This document shows positions 1 through 6,045 of a stretch of 9,603 bases of DNA, piece after piece (positions within the stretch are counted from its first letter, which is position 1; every line of letters starts with the position of its first letter). A program made the translations under genes and the position numbers. Where the stretch lies: the NCBI GenBank assembly GCA_025929455.1, contig JAICMB010000089.1:1-9603 (forward strand), read 5' to 3'. The stretch is from Bryobacteraceae bacterium (GTDB lineage: Bacteria > Acidobacteriota > Terriglobia > Bryobacterales > Bryobacteraceae). The notes beneath the pieces were generated by a model that saw only the letters and a program-made list of their open reading frames with translations, was not told the origin of the DNA and searched no databases.

Positions 1-17
1 GAGATAAAATCGTTCAT

Positions 18-88
18 GACGTTTCCTTTCCCGAATGCGTTGTTTTCTGGACAACAACAACATCGTACGGGATAGGAAACGTCTTTTT
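18..88 (+). terminator. Long hairpin with T-tract, possible terminator of an upstream gene
   Basis: Bases 18-33 pair with 68-83 over 16 positions with a single T-T mismatch (T28/T73). The outermost nine pairs are GACGTTTCC with GGAAACGTC, and five T residues follow at 84-88. A second stem can form inside, GTTGT 39-43 with ACAAC 51-55, with alternative registers along the CAA repeats. A GC-containing stem followed by T residues fits intrinsic termination of a gene lying left of the window. However, the arms are about 34 bases apart, longer than a usual terminator, so a small palindromic element is an alternative. No coding sequence is visible here. Confidence 0.5.
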
Positions 89-110
89 GGTTGCGGCTCG
101 GCTGCTCTGC

Positions 111-171
111 GGGGCAGGCCATCAGCCTGCGGCGGGTTTGCCAACCCGCCTCGTCCGCGCCGCACGATGCC
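111..171 (+). repeat. Paired-hairpin intergenic repeat, copy 1
   Basis: Two adjacent hairpins are visible. Stem 1 is GCAGGC (114-119) with GCCTGC (125-130). Stem 2 is GGCGGGTT (131-138) with AACCCGCC (143-150), loop TGCC. A conserved tail follows, about CGTCCGC-GCCGCACGA-GCC (152-171). The same arrangement occurs at 4167-4233 in the same orientation, so this is a dispersed repeat rather than a one-off terminator. There is no T-tract. It lies in the non-coding region upstream of the dehydrogenase gene. I recall similar GCAGG/CCTGC plus GGCGG/CCGCC elements from Acidobacteriota intergenic DNA, but cannot verify that here. Confidence 0.75.
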
Positions 172-292
172 TCAGCGACTCGACTCTGTAGCGGGGTCAG
201 TCGTCGAGACCGGGTCGCAAAACCTGTAGCGGCATATTGCGCTTCAAGCTGCAGTCGAATCTCAACCGGCCCAAACGGAACCTAGCCCGAAA
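172..292. other. Non-coding remainder upstream of the dehydrogenase gene
   Basis: No convincing coding sequence lies here. The nine-base direct repeat CTGTAGCGG occurs at 186-194 and 224-232, and GGTC 195-198 can pair with GACC 208-211. These could be worn remains of the same repeat family as 111-171. Short open frames across this stretch have no recognisable protein features. Confidence 0.4.
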
Positions 293-322
293 TTGGCCGC
301 GCCTTCGCGCCCGCGTTATCAT
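293..322 (+). promoter_or_regulatory. Possible promoter of the dehydrogenase gene, leaderless spacing
   Basis: TTGGCC (293-298) and TATCAT (317-322) are separated by 18 bases. The -10 box matches the consensus at five of six positions. Only eight bases separate it from ATG 331, so transcription would begin at or very near the start codon. No Shine-Dalgarno is visible before this ATG, which fits. This is motif reading only. Confidence 0.35.
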
Positions 323-330
323 GACCCTCT

Positions 331-1245
331 ATGGCGAAACTCGGTTTCCTTGGCCTCGGCCTGATGGGCTATCCCATGGCCCGCAATCTTCTCAAAGCCG
401 GACACGAAGTCGCGGTCTGGTCCAAAACTCGCGCGAAAGTCGACCGGCTTGCCGCTGAAGACAAAGCAGTCGCGTGCGCTTCTCCCAAAGAAGTCGCCGA
501 GCGCTCCGAAGGCATTTTCCTCTGTGTCGGTGATTCCGACATGTCGCGCGAGACCATTCTCGGCCGCAACGGGATCATCGAAGGCGCCCGGTCCGGCGCA
601 ATTGTCGCCGATGCAAGCACTATTTCCCCCGCCGTTAGCCGGGAAACCGGCGCGGCGCTTGAAAAGAAGGGAATACATTTTCTCGATGCCCCCTGCACAG
701 GTTCCACGCCCGGTGCCACCAACGGCACGCTGACTTTCATGATCGGCGGCGACCGCCAGGTCTTCGAGCGCGCCAAACCCTGGTTCGATGCCATGGGTAA
801 GCTGTTTTACTTCTGCGGCGGTCCCGGCATGGGCCTGCAAGCTAAGCTGACCCAGAACGCGATCCTCGCTAACCTCATGCAAGCATTCAATGAAGGCATG
901 GTTTTGTGCACCAAAGGCGGCGTCGATCCGGCCCTGATGCTCGAGATCCTGAACAACAGCGCTGCCAAATCCGGCCTGATCGCGTCGAAGGCGCCGGCCG
1001 TGTTCCGCCGCGACTTCACGACCGCGTTTTCCACAAAATGGATGCACAAGGACGTCAGCATGGCGCTCGACTCCGGCCGCGAGCTAGGCGTCCCAATGCC
1101 CTTAACGGCAGTTACCCAGCAGATGTTTCAGGCAGCAATGTCAATGGGTTACGCGGAAGATGATATGGCTTCCACGATCAAAGTCGAGGAGGCCTGGGCA
1201 GGTGTCGAGGTCCGCCCCGCGACCGCGGAATCCAAATCCGCATAG
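331..1245 (+). CDS. NAD(P)-dependent beta-hydroxyacid dehydrogenase (3-hydroxyisobutyrate dehydrogenase / glyoxylate reductase family)
   Basis: This 304-residue protein has the usual length and layout of the beta-hydroxyacid dehydrogenase family, cytoplasmic enzymes that interconvert a 3-hydroxyacid and its semialdehyde. An N-terminal Rossmann fold carries G8-x-G10-x-x-G13 followed by a family-typical PMARNL. The substrate motif runs from D119 (DAPCTGSTPGATNGTL). The catalytic lysine is probably K172 in GLQAKLTQN, and the helical C-terminal domain has the conserved KD at 240-241. After the second strand the sequence reads VWSKTR, with no acidic residue and with Lys/Thr/Arg. In this family that pattern favours NADP(H) over NAD(H), as in the glyoxylate/succinic semialdehyde reductase branch. 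The exact substrate (3-hydroxyisobutyrate, tartronate semialdehyde, glyoxylate or succinic semialdehyde) cannot be read from sequence. The gene stands alone; the next gene in the same direction starts about 270 bases later behind an RNA-like region. Confidence 0.9.
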   Translation: MAKLGFLGLGLMGYPMARNLLKAGHEVAVWSKTRAKVDRLAAEDKAVACASPKEVAERSEGIFLCVGDSDMSRETILGRNGIIEGARSGAIVADASTISPAVSRETGAALEKKGIHFLDAPCTGSTPGATNGTLTFMIGGDRQVFERAKPWFDAMGKLFYFCGGPGMGLQAKLTQNAILANLMQAFNEGMVLCTKGGVDPALMLEILNNSAAKSGLIASKAPAVFRRDFTTAFSTKWMHKDVSMALDSGRELGVPMPLTAVTQQMFQAAMSMGYAEDDMASTIKVEEAWAGVEVRPATAESKSA

Positions 1246-1273
1246 AATCTATCAACGTAGCTACAAAAAACTG

Positions 1274-1302
1274 TTGCAATCCGGAACCGACTATACTAAT
1301 AT
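1274..1302 (+). promoter_or_regulatory. Sigma-70-like promoter for the RNA locus before dxr
   Basis: TTGCAA (1274-1279) and TAATAT (1297-1302) lie 17 bases apart, the optimal spacing, in a locally AT-rich patch just after the dehydrogenase stop. The expected start of transcription is about 1309, a few bases before the first strong stem (1312). An overlapping TATACT at 1292-1297 has the wrong spacing to the same -35 box. Confidence 0.5.
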
Positions 1303-1308
1303 TGGAAT

Positions 1309-1462
1309 TAAGCCGGGGAGGCAACTCCCACCAAAGCGAGACTAACCTCATATAAGACCCCTGAAGCAAACCTCCCCGGCGCCCGAAAGGGTCATTTCTA
1401 GGCCGGGGGAGCAGGGAATCCAAAGCAAAAAAACAGGTTCTGCGAAATTGGCTTCGTTTTTT
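1309..1462 (+). ncRNA. Candidate structured RNA (sRNA or switch-like leader) upstream of dxr
   Basis: The stretch between a promoter-like sequence and a T-tract contains competing stems. GGGAG 1316-1320 can fold on CTCCC 1325-1329 with a GCAA tetraloop. Alternatively GCCGGGGAGG 1312-1321 pairs perfectly with CCTCCCCGGC 1371-1380. The same 3' arm can instead pair with GCCGGGG 1402-1408, enclosing the small hairpin CCC-GAAA-GGG at 1382-1391. The first and third pairings are compatible with each other, and both are incompatible with the second. That is the logic of a two-state RNA. I do not recognise it as a known riboswitch class, 6S RNA, SRP RNA or tmRNA. The boundaries are inferred from the promoter and the T-tract. 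It could be a roughly 150-nt free RNA or the 5' leader of dxr. Confidence 0.45.
1427..1462 (+). terminator. Possible weak intrinsic terminator at the end of the RNA locus
   Basis: A run of seven A residues (1427-1433), a small hairpin CGAA 1443-1446 with TTCG 1453-1456, and six T residues (1457-1462) follow each other. The A-run and T-run can also pair to extend the stem. The hairpin is AT-rich and short, so termination would be weak or conditional. Its place after the competing stems suits either the end of a small RNA or attenuation ahead of dxr. Confidence 0.35.
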
Positions 1463-1505
1463 CAACCGCTCCTTGCGGCGAAAACGTGCCCATTCTCATC
1501 AACGT

Positions 1506-1511
1506 TATAAT
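1506..1511 (+). promoter_or_regulatory. Perfect -10 box immediately before the dxr start
   Basis: TATAAT lies six bases before TTG 1518. A transcript from it would start at about the first base of the start codon, giving a leaderless dxr mRNA independent of the RNA locus upstream. No good -35 box sits 16-18 bases upstream, so this may be a chance match. Confidence 0.3.
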
Positions 1512-1517
1512 AAGGCG

Positions 1518-2720
1518 TTGAAAAATCTAACGATACTCGGCTCAACCGGTTCGATTGGCGTCAGCACGCTTGATGTCGTGGGCCGGCATCGGGACGAATT
1601 TCGCGTATTCGCGCTCGTCGCAGGGCAGAATGACGCGAAACTCGCTGACCAAATAAAGAACTTTCAACCGCGGCTTGCCGTTGTAGCGACCGAAACCGTC
1701 CGGCAGAATCTAACAGACAGGTTGGCAGCGGCGGGTTTACCGCGGTCCGCATGGCCGCAAATTGAAGTAGGGGCGTCGGCACGCGTAGCCGCCGCTTCGG
1801 ATGCTTCCGTCGATATCGTCATATCGGCGATTGTCGGTGTGGCCGGGCTGGAAGCGACTTATGAGGCAGTGAAGCTGGGTAAGCGCGTCGGTCTGGCAAA
1901 CAAAGAGGTTCTGGTAGCAAGCGGCCGCCTCGTCATGGAAGCCGCGAAACAGTCGGGTGCGGAGTTGATACCGGTCGACAGCGAACATAACGGCGCTCAT
2001 CAATGCCTGCGCGCGGGACGAAAGGCCGAGGTCGCGCGTCTCATACTCACTGCTTCGGGCGGTCCGTTTCGCGAGACGCCGCGCGACCAGTTTGAGTCGA
2101 TCACGCCGGAGCAGGCATTAAATCACCCCACCTGGCGCATGGGACGGCGGATCACGATCGACTCTGCGACGTTGATGAATAAGGGATTTGAGGTGATCGA
2201 GGCCTGCTGGCTGTTCGACTTTACGCCCGATGAAGTGGACGTGGTGGTCCACCCGCAGTCCTCCGTTCACGCGATGGTGGAATATAGAGATGGGAGCGTC
2301 ATGGCGCAGGTATCGGCGACAGACATGCGCATGCCGATCCAGTATGCGCTGACGTGGCCGGCCCGTGACACCGCTCCGGTCCCGCGCATGGAATGGGACG
2401 CGGCGCGCACCTGGACCTTCTTCCCGCCGGACTACGACAAATTTCCGCTGCTCCGCATGGCTTACGAAGCGCAGCGCGCCGGCGGTTCGGCTACGTGTAC
2501 GTTGAATGCTGCCGATGAGATCGCCGTAGCCGCGTTTCTCGACCGGAAAATTTCTTTTACCGCGATCCCGGCCGTAGTCGCCGGAACGCTGGAGCGCGTT
2601 TCCTCGCGCGAAGCGGCCACGGTGGCCGAAATTTTAGAGATTGACGCCGCTTCGCGTGAGGCGGCGCGTGAGATTGTGGAAAGGGCCGGCGCGTCGCGTT
2701 GCGCGCTGCACTCCTCGTAA
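1518..2720 (+). CDS. dxr: 1-deoxy-D-xylulose 5-phosphate reductoisomerase
   Basis: The enzyme converts 1-deoxyxylulose 5-phosphate to 2-C-methylerythritol 4-phosphate with NADPH and a divalent metal, the committed step of the MEP isoprenoid pathway, in the cytoplasm. Starting at TTG 1518 gives 400 residues, the normal length, and the N-terminus KNLTILGSTGSIG matches the family. An in-frame TTG at 1473 would add 15 atypical residues and is rejected. Visible motifs are the nucleotide-binding GSTGSIG, ANKEVLVASG, metal ligands D154 and E156 in PVDSEHN, SGGPFRE, DSATLMNKGFE with E225, HPQSSVHAMVEY and LNAADEIAVAAFL. AAGG lies only two bases before the start codon, too close for a normal ribosome site, and TATAAT lies six bases before it. 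One oddity is SEHN-GAH-Q where the family usually has SEHN-AIF-Q. rseP follows after three bases, a common neighbour. Confidence 0.96.
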   Translation: MKNLTILGSTGSIGVSTLDVVGRHRDEFRVFALVAGQNDAKLADQIKNFQPRLAVVATETVRQNLTDRLAAAGLPRSAWPQIEVGASARVAAASDASVDIVISAIVGVAGLEATYEAVKLGKRVGLANKEVLVASGRLVMEAAKQSGAELIPVDSEHNGAHQCLRAGRKAEVARLILTASGGPFRETPRDQFESITPEQALNHPTWRMGRRITIDSATLMNKGFEVIEACWLFDFTPDEVDVVVHPQSSVHAMVEYRDGSVMAQVSATDMRMPIQYALTWPARDTAPVPRMEWDAARTWTFFPPDYDKFPLLRMAYEAQRAGGSATCTLNAADEIAVAAFLDRKISFTAIPAVVAGTLERVSSREAATVAEILEIDAASREAAREIVERAGASRCALHSS

Positions 2721-2723
2721 CGT

Positions 2724-4040
2724 ATGACGGTTCTACAAAACGTATGGTGGCTGCTGGTTCTGATCGGCGCCATGATTCTGATCCACGAACTGGGCCACTA
2801 TTGGGCGGCGCGGCTGTTCAACGTGCGCGTGGACACGTTCAGTTTCGGGTTCGGCCCGCGCCTGTTCGGGTTCCGCCGCGGCGACACCGATTTTCGCTTT
2901 TCGCCGATCCTGTTCGGAGGCTACGTGAAAATGGCGGGCGATCAGCCGGGCGACGAATCCGCCGCGCTGAACGACCCGGGGGCATTTCTCGCCAAGCCGC
3001 GCTGGCAGCGGCTGATCATCGCTGCCGCCGGGCCGCTCATGAACATTATCCTGGCCGTCGCGATTCTTACCGGACTGTTCATGGTCCGCTTTCCAAAGCT
3101 GCCCAATAACCCCGATCCGGTGATCGGCTACGTTGCTCCCAACAGTCCCGCCGCGAAAGCCGGCGTACAAGCGGGCGACCGCATCGTGCAAATCGATAAC
3201 GCCGTCGATCCGACCTGGGAAGACGTGGAGATGCGCACCATCGCGAGCGCTCAGCACAACGTCGATGTTTGGACTGAGCGCAACGGCCAGCGTCAGCACT
3301 TCAACATCACGCCGAAGCTGGACCCCAAGACGGGGGCGGGCATCGTGGGCTGGTCCGAGCAGATGCAGATCGAGGTTGCCAGCGTCGTCCCTGCCATGGG
3401 CGCTGAGAAGGCCGGTTTGCAGAAGGGTGATGTGCTCGAGAAGGTGAACGGGCAGCCTATCCGCTCCGTCGAGAACCTGCACGATGTCATTGCGTCCGAA
3501 AACGGCGCGCCCGTCAACATCACGTATTTGCGCGACGGCACTACTGGACACGCGACGGTGCAGCCGCGCCGCTCCGAATTAGACGGGCCGGAGCGCTGGA
3601 TGATCGGTGTGCAACTGACGCCGAGGATTACGATCGAGCAGCTTTCGTTCCCGGCAGCGCTCGGCGAGTCGGTGCGTCAGAACGCCAAAGGCGCAAGCAT
3701 GATCTACACCATGCTGAAGGGCATCGCGGAACACAAGATGTCCAGCAAGTCGTTGACGGGTCCCATCGGTATCGCACAGCTTTCCGGCGAAGCCGCCCGC
3801 GAAGGAGCCGGCGTTTTCTTCGGGCTGATGGCGACCGTGAGCTTGAACCTCGCCATCCTGAACCTGCTGCCGATCCCGATCCTCGACGGCGGCGTTATCG
3901 TGCTGCTGCTGATCGAGATGTTCATGCGCCGCGACCTCAGCATGCGCGTGCGCGAAGCGGTCTTGAAGGCTGGCTTCGTTTTTCTGATGGCGGTCGTGGT
4001 GTTCGTGCTCTACAACGACATCACCAAGCTGGCCGGTTAG
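2724..4040 (+). CDS. rseP: RIP zinc metalloprotease RseP (site-2 protease family)
   Basis: This is an inner-membrane site-2 protease of 438 residues, close to the usual 430-450. In well-studied bacteria it cuts membrane-embedded anti-sigma factors after a first cleavage and clears leftover signal peptides. The first membrane segment holds the zinc site HELGH (H21, E22, H25). FGFGPRLFGF, FGGYVKMAGD and AAAGPLMNIILA are family hallmarks. Two PDZ domains follow, at about 130-200 (from VIGYVAPNSPAAKAG) and 215-285 (from VASVVPAMGAEKAG). The third zinc ligand is D388 in NLLPIPILDGG, within the C-terminal membrane segments, and the last segment is at about 415-433. All catalytic residues are present. 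The gene starts three bases after the dxr stop without a clear Shine-Dalgarno, suggesting translational coupling and one transcript. Which anti-sigma factor it acts on cannot be told from this window. Confidence 0.95.
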   Translation: MTVLQNVWWLLVLIGAMILIHELGHYWAARLFNVRVDTFSFGFGPRLFGFRRGDTDFRFSPILFGGYVKMAGDQPGDESAALNDPGAFLAKPRWQRLIIAAAGPLMNIILAVAILTGLFMVRFPKLPNNPDPVIGYVAPNSPAAKAGVQAGDRIVQIDNAVDPTWEDVEMRTIASAQHNVDVWTERNGQRQHFNITPKLDPKTGAGIVGWSEQMQIEVASVVPAMGAEKAGLQKGDVLEKVNGQPIRSVENLHDVIASENGAPVNITYLRDGTTGHATVQPRRSELDGPERWMIGVQLTPRITIEQLSFPAALGESVRQNAKGASMIYTMLKGIAEHKMSSKSLTGPIGIAQLSGEAAREGAGVFFGLMATVSLNLAILNLLPIPILDGGVIVLLLIEMFMRRDLSMRVREAVLKAGFVFLMAVVVFVLYNDITKLAG

Positions 4041-4049
4041 CATCATCGC

Positions 4050-4072
4050 GGGGCAGGCGTCCAAAGTCCTGC
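4050..4072 (+). repeat. Possible degenerate half-copy of the paired-hairpin repeat
   Basis: GGGGCAGG (4050-4057) followed by CCTGC (4068-4072) forms a five-base stem, GCAGG with CCTGC, resembling hairpin 1 of the repeats at 111 and 4167. The second hairpin is missing. It begins ten bases after the rseP stop. The remainder of the 4041-4287 gap, apart from the full copy at 4167-4233, shows nothing I can name. Confidence 0.25.
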
Positions 4073-4166
4073 AGCAGGTCTCTCCAGAAACTCAGGCCTA
4101 ACCGCAGCGACATCCCGCCAGGGTCGTCCGGCGCTCCTGAGGAACTTCCCGCCGCCGCTCCGACGT

Positions 4167-4233
4167 GGGGCAGGTTGTCATGTCAACCTGCGGCGGGTTG
4201 CCAAACCCGCCTGGTCCGCTGCCGCACGAAGCC
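4167..4233 (+). repeat. Paired-hairpin intergenic repeat, copy 2
   Basis: Stem 1 is GCAGGTTG (4170-4177) with CAACCTGC (4184-4191). Stem 2 is GGCGGGTT (4192-4199) with AACCCGCC (4204-4211), loop GCCA. The tail GGTCCGCTGCCGCACGAAGCC (about 4213-4233) aligns with that of copy 1. Compared with copy 1, the C-G pair at the fifth-to-sixth step of stem 1 is a T-A pair here, so the pairing is kept although the bases differ. Stem 2 is identical and only its loop differs. It lies between the convergent ends of rseP and holB, has no T-tract and has no coding potential. A role as a bidirectional transcription barrier or an RNA stabiliser is possible but unproven. Confidence 0.75.
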
Positions 4234-4287
4234 CCGGGCTGACCGGCGTGGCCCAGTTGCTTGTTGCCTATGCCGGGCTTCGACCTG

Positions 4288-5310
4288 TCATCCCGCCAGC
4301 ATCGCCGCAAACGCGTCGAGCGCCAAACTCTTCTGTATATTGCGCCGCACCAGGACGGCGATCTCGTCCGCACGCGCGGTAGCCGCGCGTATCCACGAAA
4401 ACGACACCCGCGACGCCAGCGCCTGCAGTTCCGCGCGCATATCCGCGTTGCGTATCTCGCCCGCGCCAGTCGCTAAATAGAGCAGGTCCTCGAGCAGCAG
4501 ATACACCACCTTGATCAGCACGTCGAGCTTCTCCTGCTTGCGCGCGCTCAGCGATTCCGAGTACTTCGCCCAAGCACTGAACGGCGCCGCGCCCGCCGCC
4601 ACGCGCAGCAATTCGAGCATAGCGGTGCGCCGTTCGCGATAGGCCGCAAGATCGAGCGTCAGCGCCGCGCCGGGGCTTCCGCCGGCCAGCATCACACGCA
4701 GTTCCGTATCCGTCAATCCGCGTGCCTTCGCAAAGGCGAGCATCTCCTCGCGCGCCAGCGGCGTGAGGTGAAACGAAACCGCGCGCGAGCGGATGGTGGG
4801 CAGCAGATCGTACGCGTTCTCGGCCGTCACGATGATGATCAGGTGCGCGGGTGGTTCTTCGAGCGTCTTCAGCAGCGAGTTCGCGGCGTGCTCGTTGGCG
4901 CGGTCGATTCCGTCGATTACGAACACCCGCCGCGCCCCGTGCAGCGGTTTGTATTGCGCGCGCTCGCGCAACAGGCGGATCTGCTGTATCGAAATCTGCC
5001 GCAGCGGGCCGTCGGGAGCGAAGGTTATGAAGTCGGTGTGCGTGGCGAACAGCAGCGGATCTTCGTTGCGCTTCTCGGCGGGCCACTTCTCGCGGTCGGC
5101 GATGATCTCCTGATTAGCAGGCAGGCTGAGGTCGTCCTGCTCGATGCGCTCGGCGCCGCCGATCAGCGCCGCGCCGAACCGCCGCGCCAGAGTGGACTTG
5201 CCCACGCCTTCAGGTCCGTGGAGGAGAATCGTTTGCGGCAGGCGCTCCTGTCGAGTGAGCTGCGCCAGCGCGGTTGCCGCGGGCGCGTTACCGAAGAAAT
5301 CGGGGAACAC
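4288..5310 (-). CDS. holB: DNA polymerase III delta' subunit (clamp loader)
   Basis: This is the delta' subunit of the replicative clamp loader, which with delta and tau/gamma opens and loads the sliding clamp. The 340 residues begin at GTG 5310. The N-terminal AAA+ fold shows a P-loop GPEGVGKST (32-40), a Walker B-like strand VFVIDGID (119-126), NSLLKTLEEPP and the sensor region IIIVTAENAYDLLPTIRSR. The family SRC arginine-finger motif reads S165-R166-A167, so the arginine is kept and the cysteine lost. The protein has no cysteine at all, so the four-cysteine zinc module of E. coli-type delta' is absent. The P-loop looks intact. A C-terminal helical collar domain follows from about 215. A TACACT -10-like box (5323 to 5318 on the minus strand) sits seven bases before GTG with no Shine-Dalgarno, hinting at a leaderless mRNA. 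The gene is divergent from the hydrolase gene and convergent with rseP. A general clamp-loader AAA+ protein is the alternative, but size and context favour delta'. Confidence 0.9.
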   Translation of the reverse strand: MFPDFFGNAPAATALAQLTRQERLPQTILLHGPEGVGKSTLARRFGAALIGGAERIEQDDLSLPANQEIIADREKWPAEKRNEDPLLFATHTDFITFAPDGPLRQISIQQIRLLRERAQYKPLHGARRVFVIDGIDRANEHAANSLLKTLEEPPAHLIIIVTAENAYDLLPTIRSRAVSFHLTPLAREEMLAFAKARGLTDTELRVMLAGGSPGAALTLDLAAYRERRTAMLELLRVAAGAAPFSAWAKYSESLSARKQEKLDVLIKVVYLLLEDLLYLATGAGEIRNADMRAELQALASRVSFSWIRAATARADEIAVLVRRNIQKSLALDAFAAMLAG

Positions 5311-5317
5311 TATTTTC

Positions 5318-5323
5318 AGTGTA
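5318..5323 (-). promoter_or_regulatory. -10-like box of holB with leaderless spacing
   Basis: On the minus strand TACACT precedes the GTG start by seven bases. The only -35 candidate is GCGACT, 18 bases upstream, a weak match. The same hexamer stands in the same position before the amidohydrolase gene (7454-7459). Confidence 0.3.
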
Positions 5324-5385
5324 CCGGCGCGGGCGCGCCTGAGTCGCTGCGCGCGTCACGCGAATCTAACTAATGTATAGGGATC

Positions 5386-6042
5386 ATGCCGAGTAAAGAA
5401 ATCCTTCGCCTGGAACTGCTGCGCATCGACGAAAAGCCCGCGCTGGAGGGCATGGAGGGCGCCGCGCTCGAAACCAATTTCGGCGTGATTCCGTGCATCT
5501 ATCATCCGGCCGCGAACGCCACGACCGCCGTGCTGTGCGTGTTCGGCGCGGGCGGGGGACTCGGGGGACCCGCCGGCGGTATCTATGAGCGCCTCGCGCG
5601 CGAACTTGCGCCGAAGGGGACCGCATCGCTGCGCCTCGATTACCGCAAGCCCGGCCACCTGATCGACTGCGTGCTGGACGTACTGCTCGGCATTGCGTTT
5701 CTACGCCGCCGCGGCCAGGAGCGCGTCGTCCTCGTGGGGCATTCCTTCGGCGGGGCGGTGGTCATCAACGCCGGCCTGTCCAGTCCCGCGGTCATCGCCG
5801 TCGCCGCGCTCAGCTCGCAGATGGCCGGCGCGGACGATATCGCGGACCTCAGCCCGAAGCCGGTCTTGCTCGCGCACGGAACCAACGACACAGTGCTATC
5901 CGACGTCTGCTCGCGCGAGCTGTACGAACTCGCCCACGATCCGAAGGAATTAATTCTCTATCCCGATTGCGGCCACGGCCTCGATGAGTGCCGGGACCAG
6001 CTCGAGAGCGACCTTCGCGCCTGGATCGAGCGCGTCGCGTGA
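5386..6042 (+). CDS. Alpha/beta hydrolase (dienelactone hydrolase-like)
   Basis: This is a small cytoplasmic alpha/beta-hydrolase of 218 residues without a signal peptide. A full catalytic triad is visible: nucleophile S120 in GHSFGG, acid D168 in AHGTNDTVLS and base H197 in PDCGHGLDE. A glycine-rich turn GAGGGLGGPAGG at about 54-65 should form the oxyanion hole. The strand order and the short lid are like dienelactone hydrolase-type or acyl-peptidase-like esterases. The substrate cannot be deduced. Three or four bases before ATG 5386 there is AGGG (5379-5382), a close but possibly usable Shine-Dalgarno. It shares a 75-base divergent region with holB and converges on the DUF1398 gene, with three bases between the stop codons, so no classical terminator can fit between them. 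Confidence 0.85.
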   Translation: MPSKEILRLELLRIDEKPALEGMEGAALETNFGVIPCIYHPAANATTAVLCVFGAGGGLGGPAGGIYERLARELAPKGTASLRLDYRKPGHLIDCVLDVLLGIAFLRRRGQERVVLVGHSFGGAVVINAGLSSPAVIAVAALSSQMAGADDIADLSPKPVLLAHGTNDTVLSDVCSRELYELAHDPKELILYPDCGHGLDECRDQLESDLRAWIERVA

Positions 6043-6045
6043 AGG

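Noticed and set aside
319..1047. Minus-strand open frame of 242 codons opposite the dehydrogenase gene
   Set aside because: It has no recognisable motif and lies antisense to a gene whose family motifs are complete; it is a by-product of GC-rich codon use.
1309..1462. Assignment of the RNA locus to 6S RNA, SRP RNA, tmRNA or a c-di-GMP/glycine/TPP/cobalamin riboswitch
   Set aside because: I looked for the conserved cores of these classes and did not find them; size alone would fit 6S RNA but the fold is not evident.
1178..1465. Minus-strand 95-codon open frame across the RNA locus
   Set aside because: It spans the GC-rich stems and the end of the dehydrogenase gene, and shows no domain.
1473..1517. 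Earlier TTG start for dxr adding 15 residues
   Set aside because: The extension is basic and unlike any DXR N-terminus, and TTG 1473 lies in the loop of a small hairpin (1466-1478). Starting at 1518 gives the usual N-terminus and length.
2733..3551. Minus-strand open frame of 272 codons opposite rseP
   Set aside because: The composition is His/Arg/Asp-rich with no domain, and it is antisense to a complete protease gene.
4268..5086. Second minus-strand open frame of 272 codons overlapping holB in another frame
   Set aside because: It is Arg/Ala-rich with no motif, while the overlapping frame has the full clamp-loader signature.
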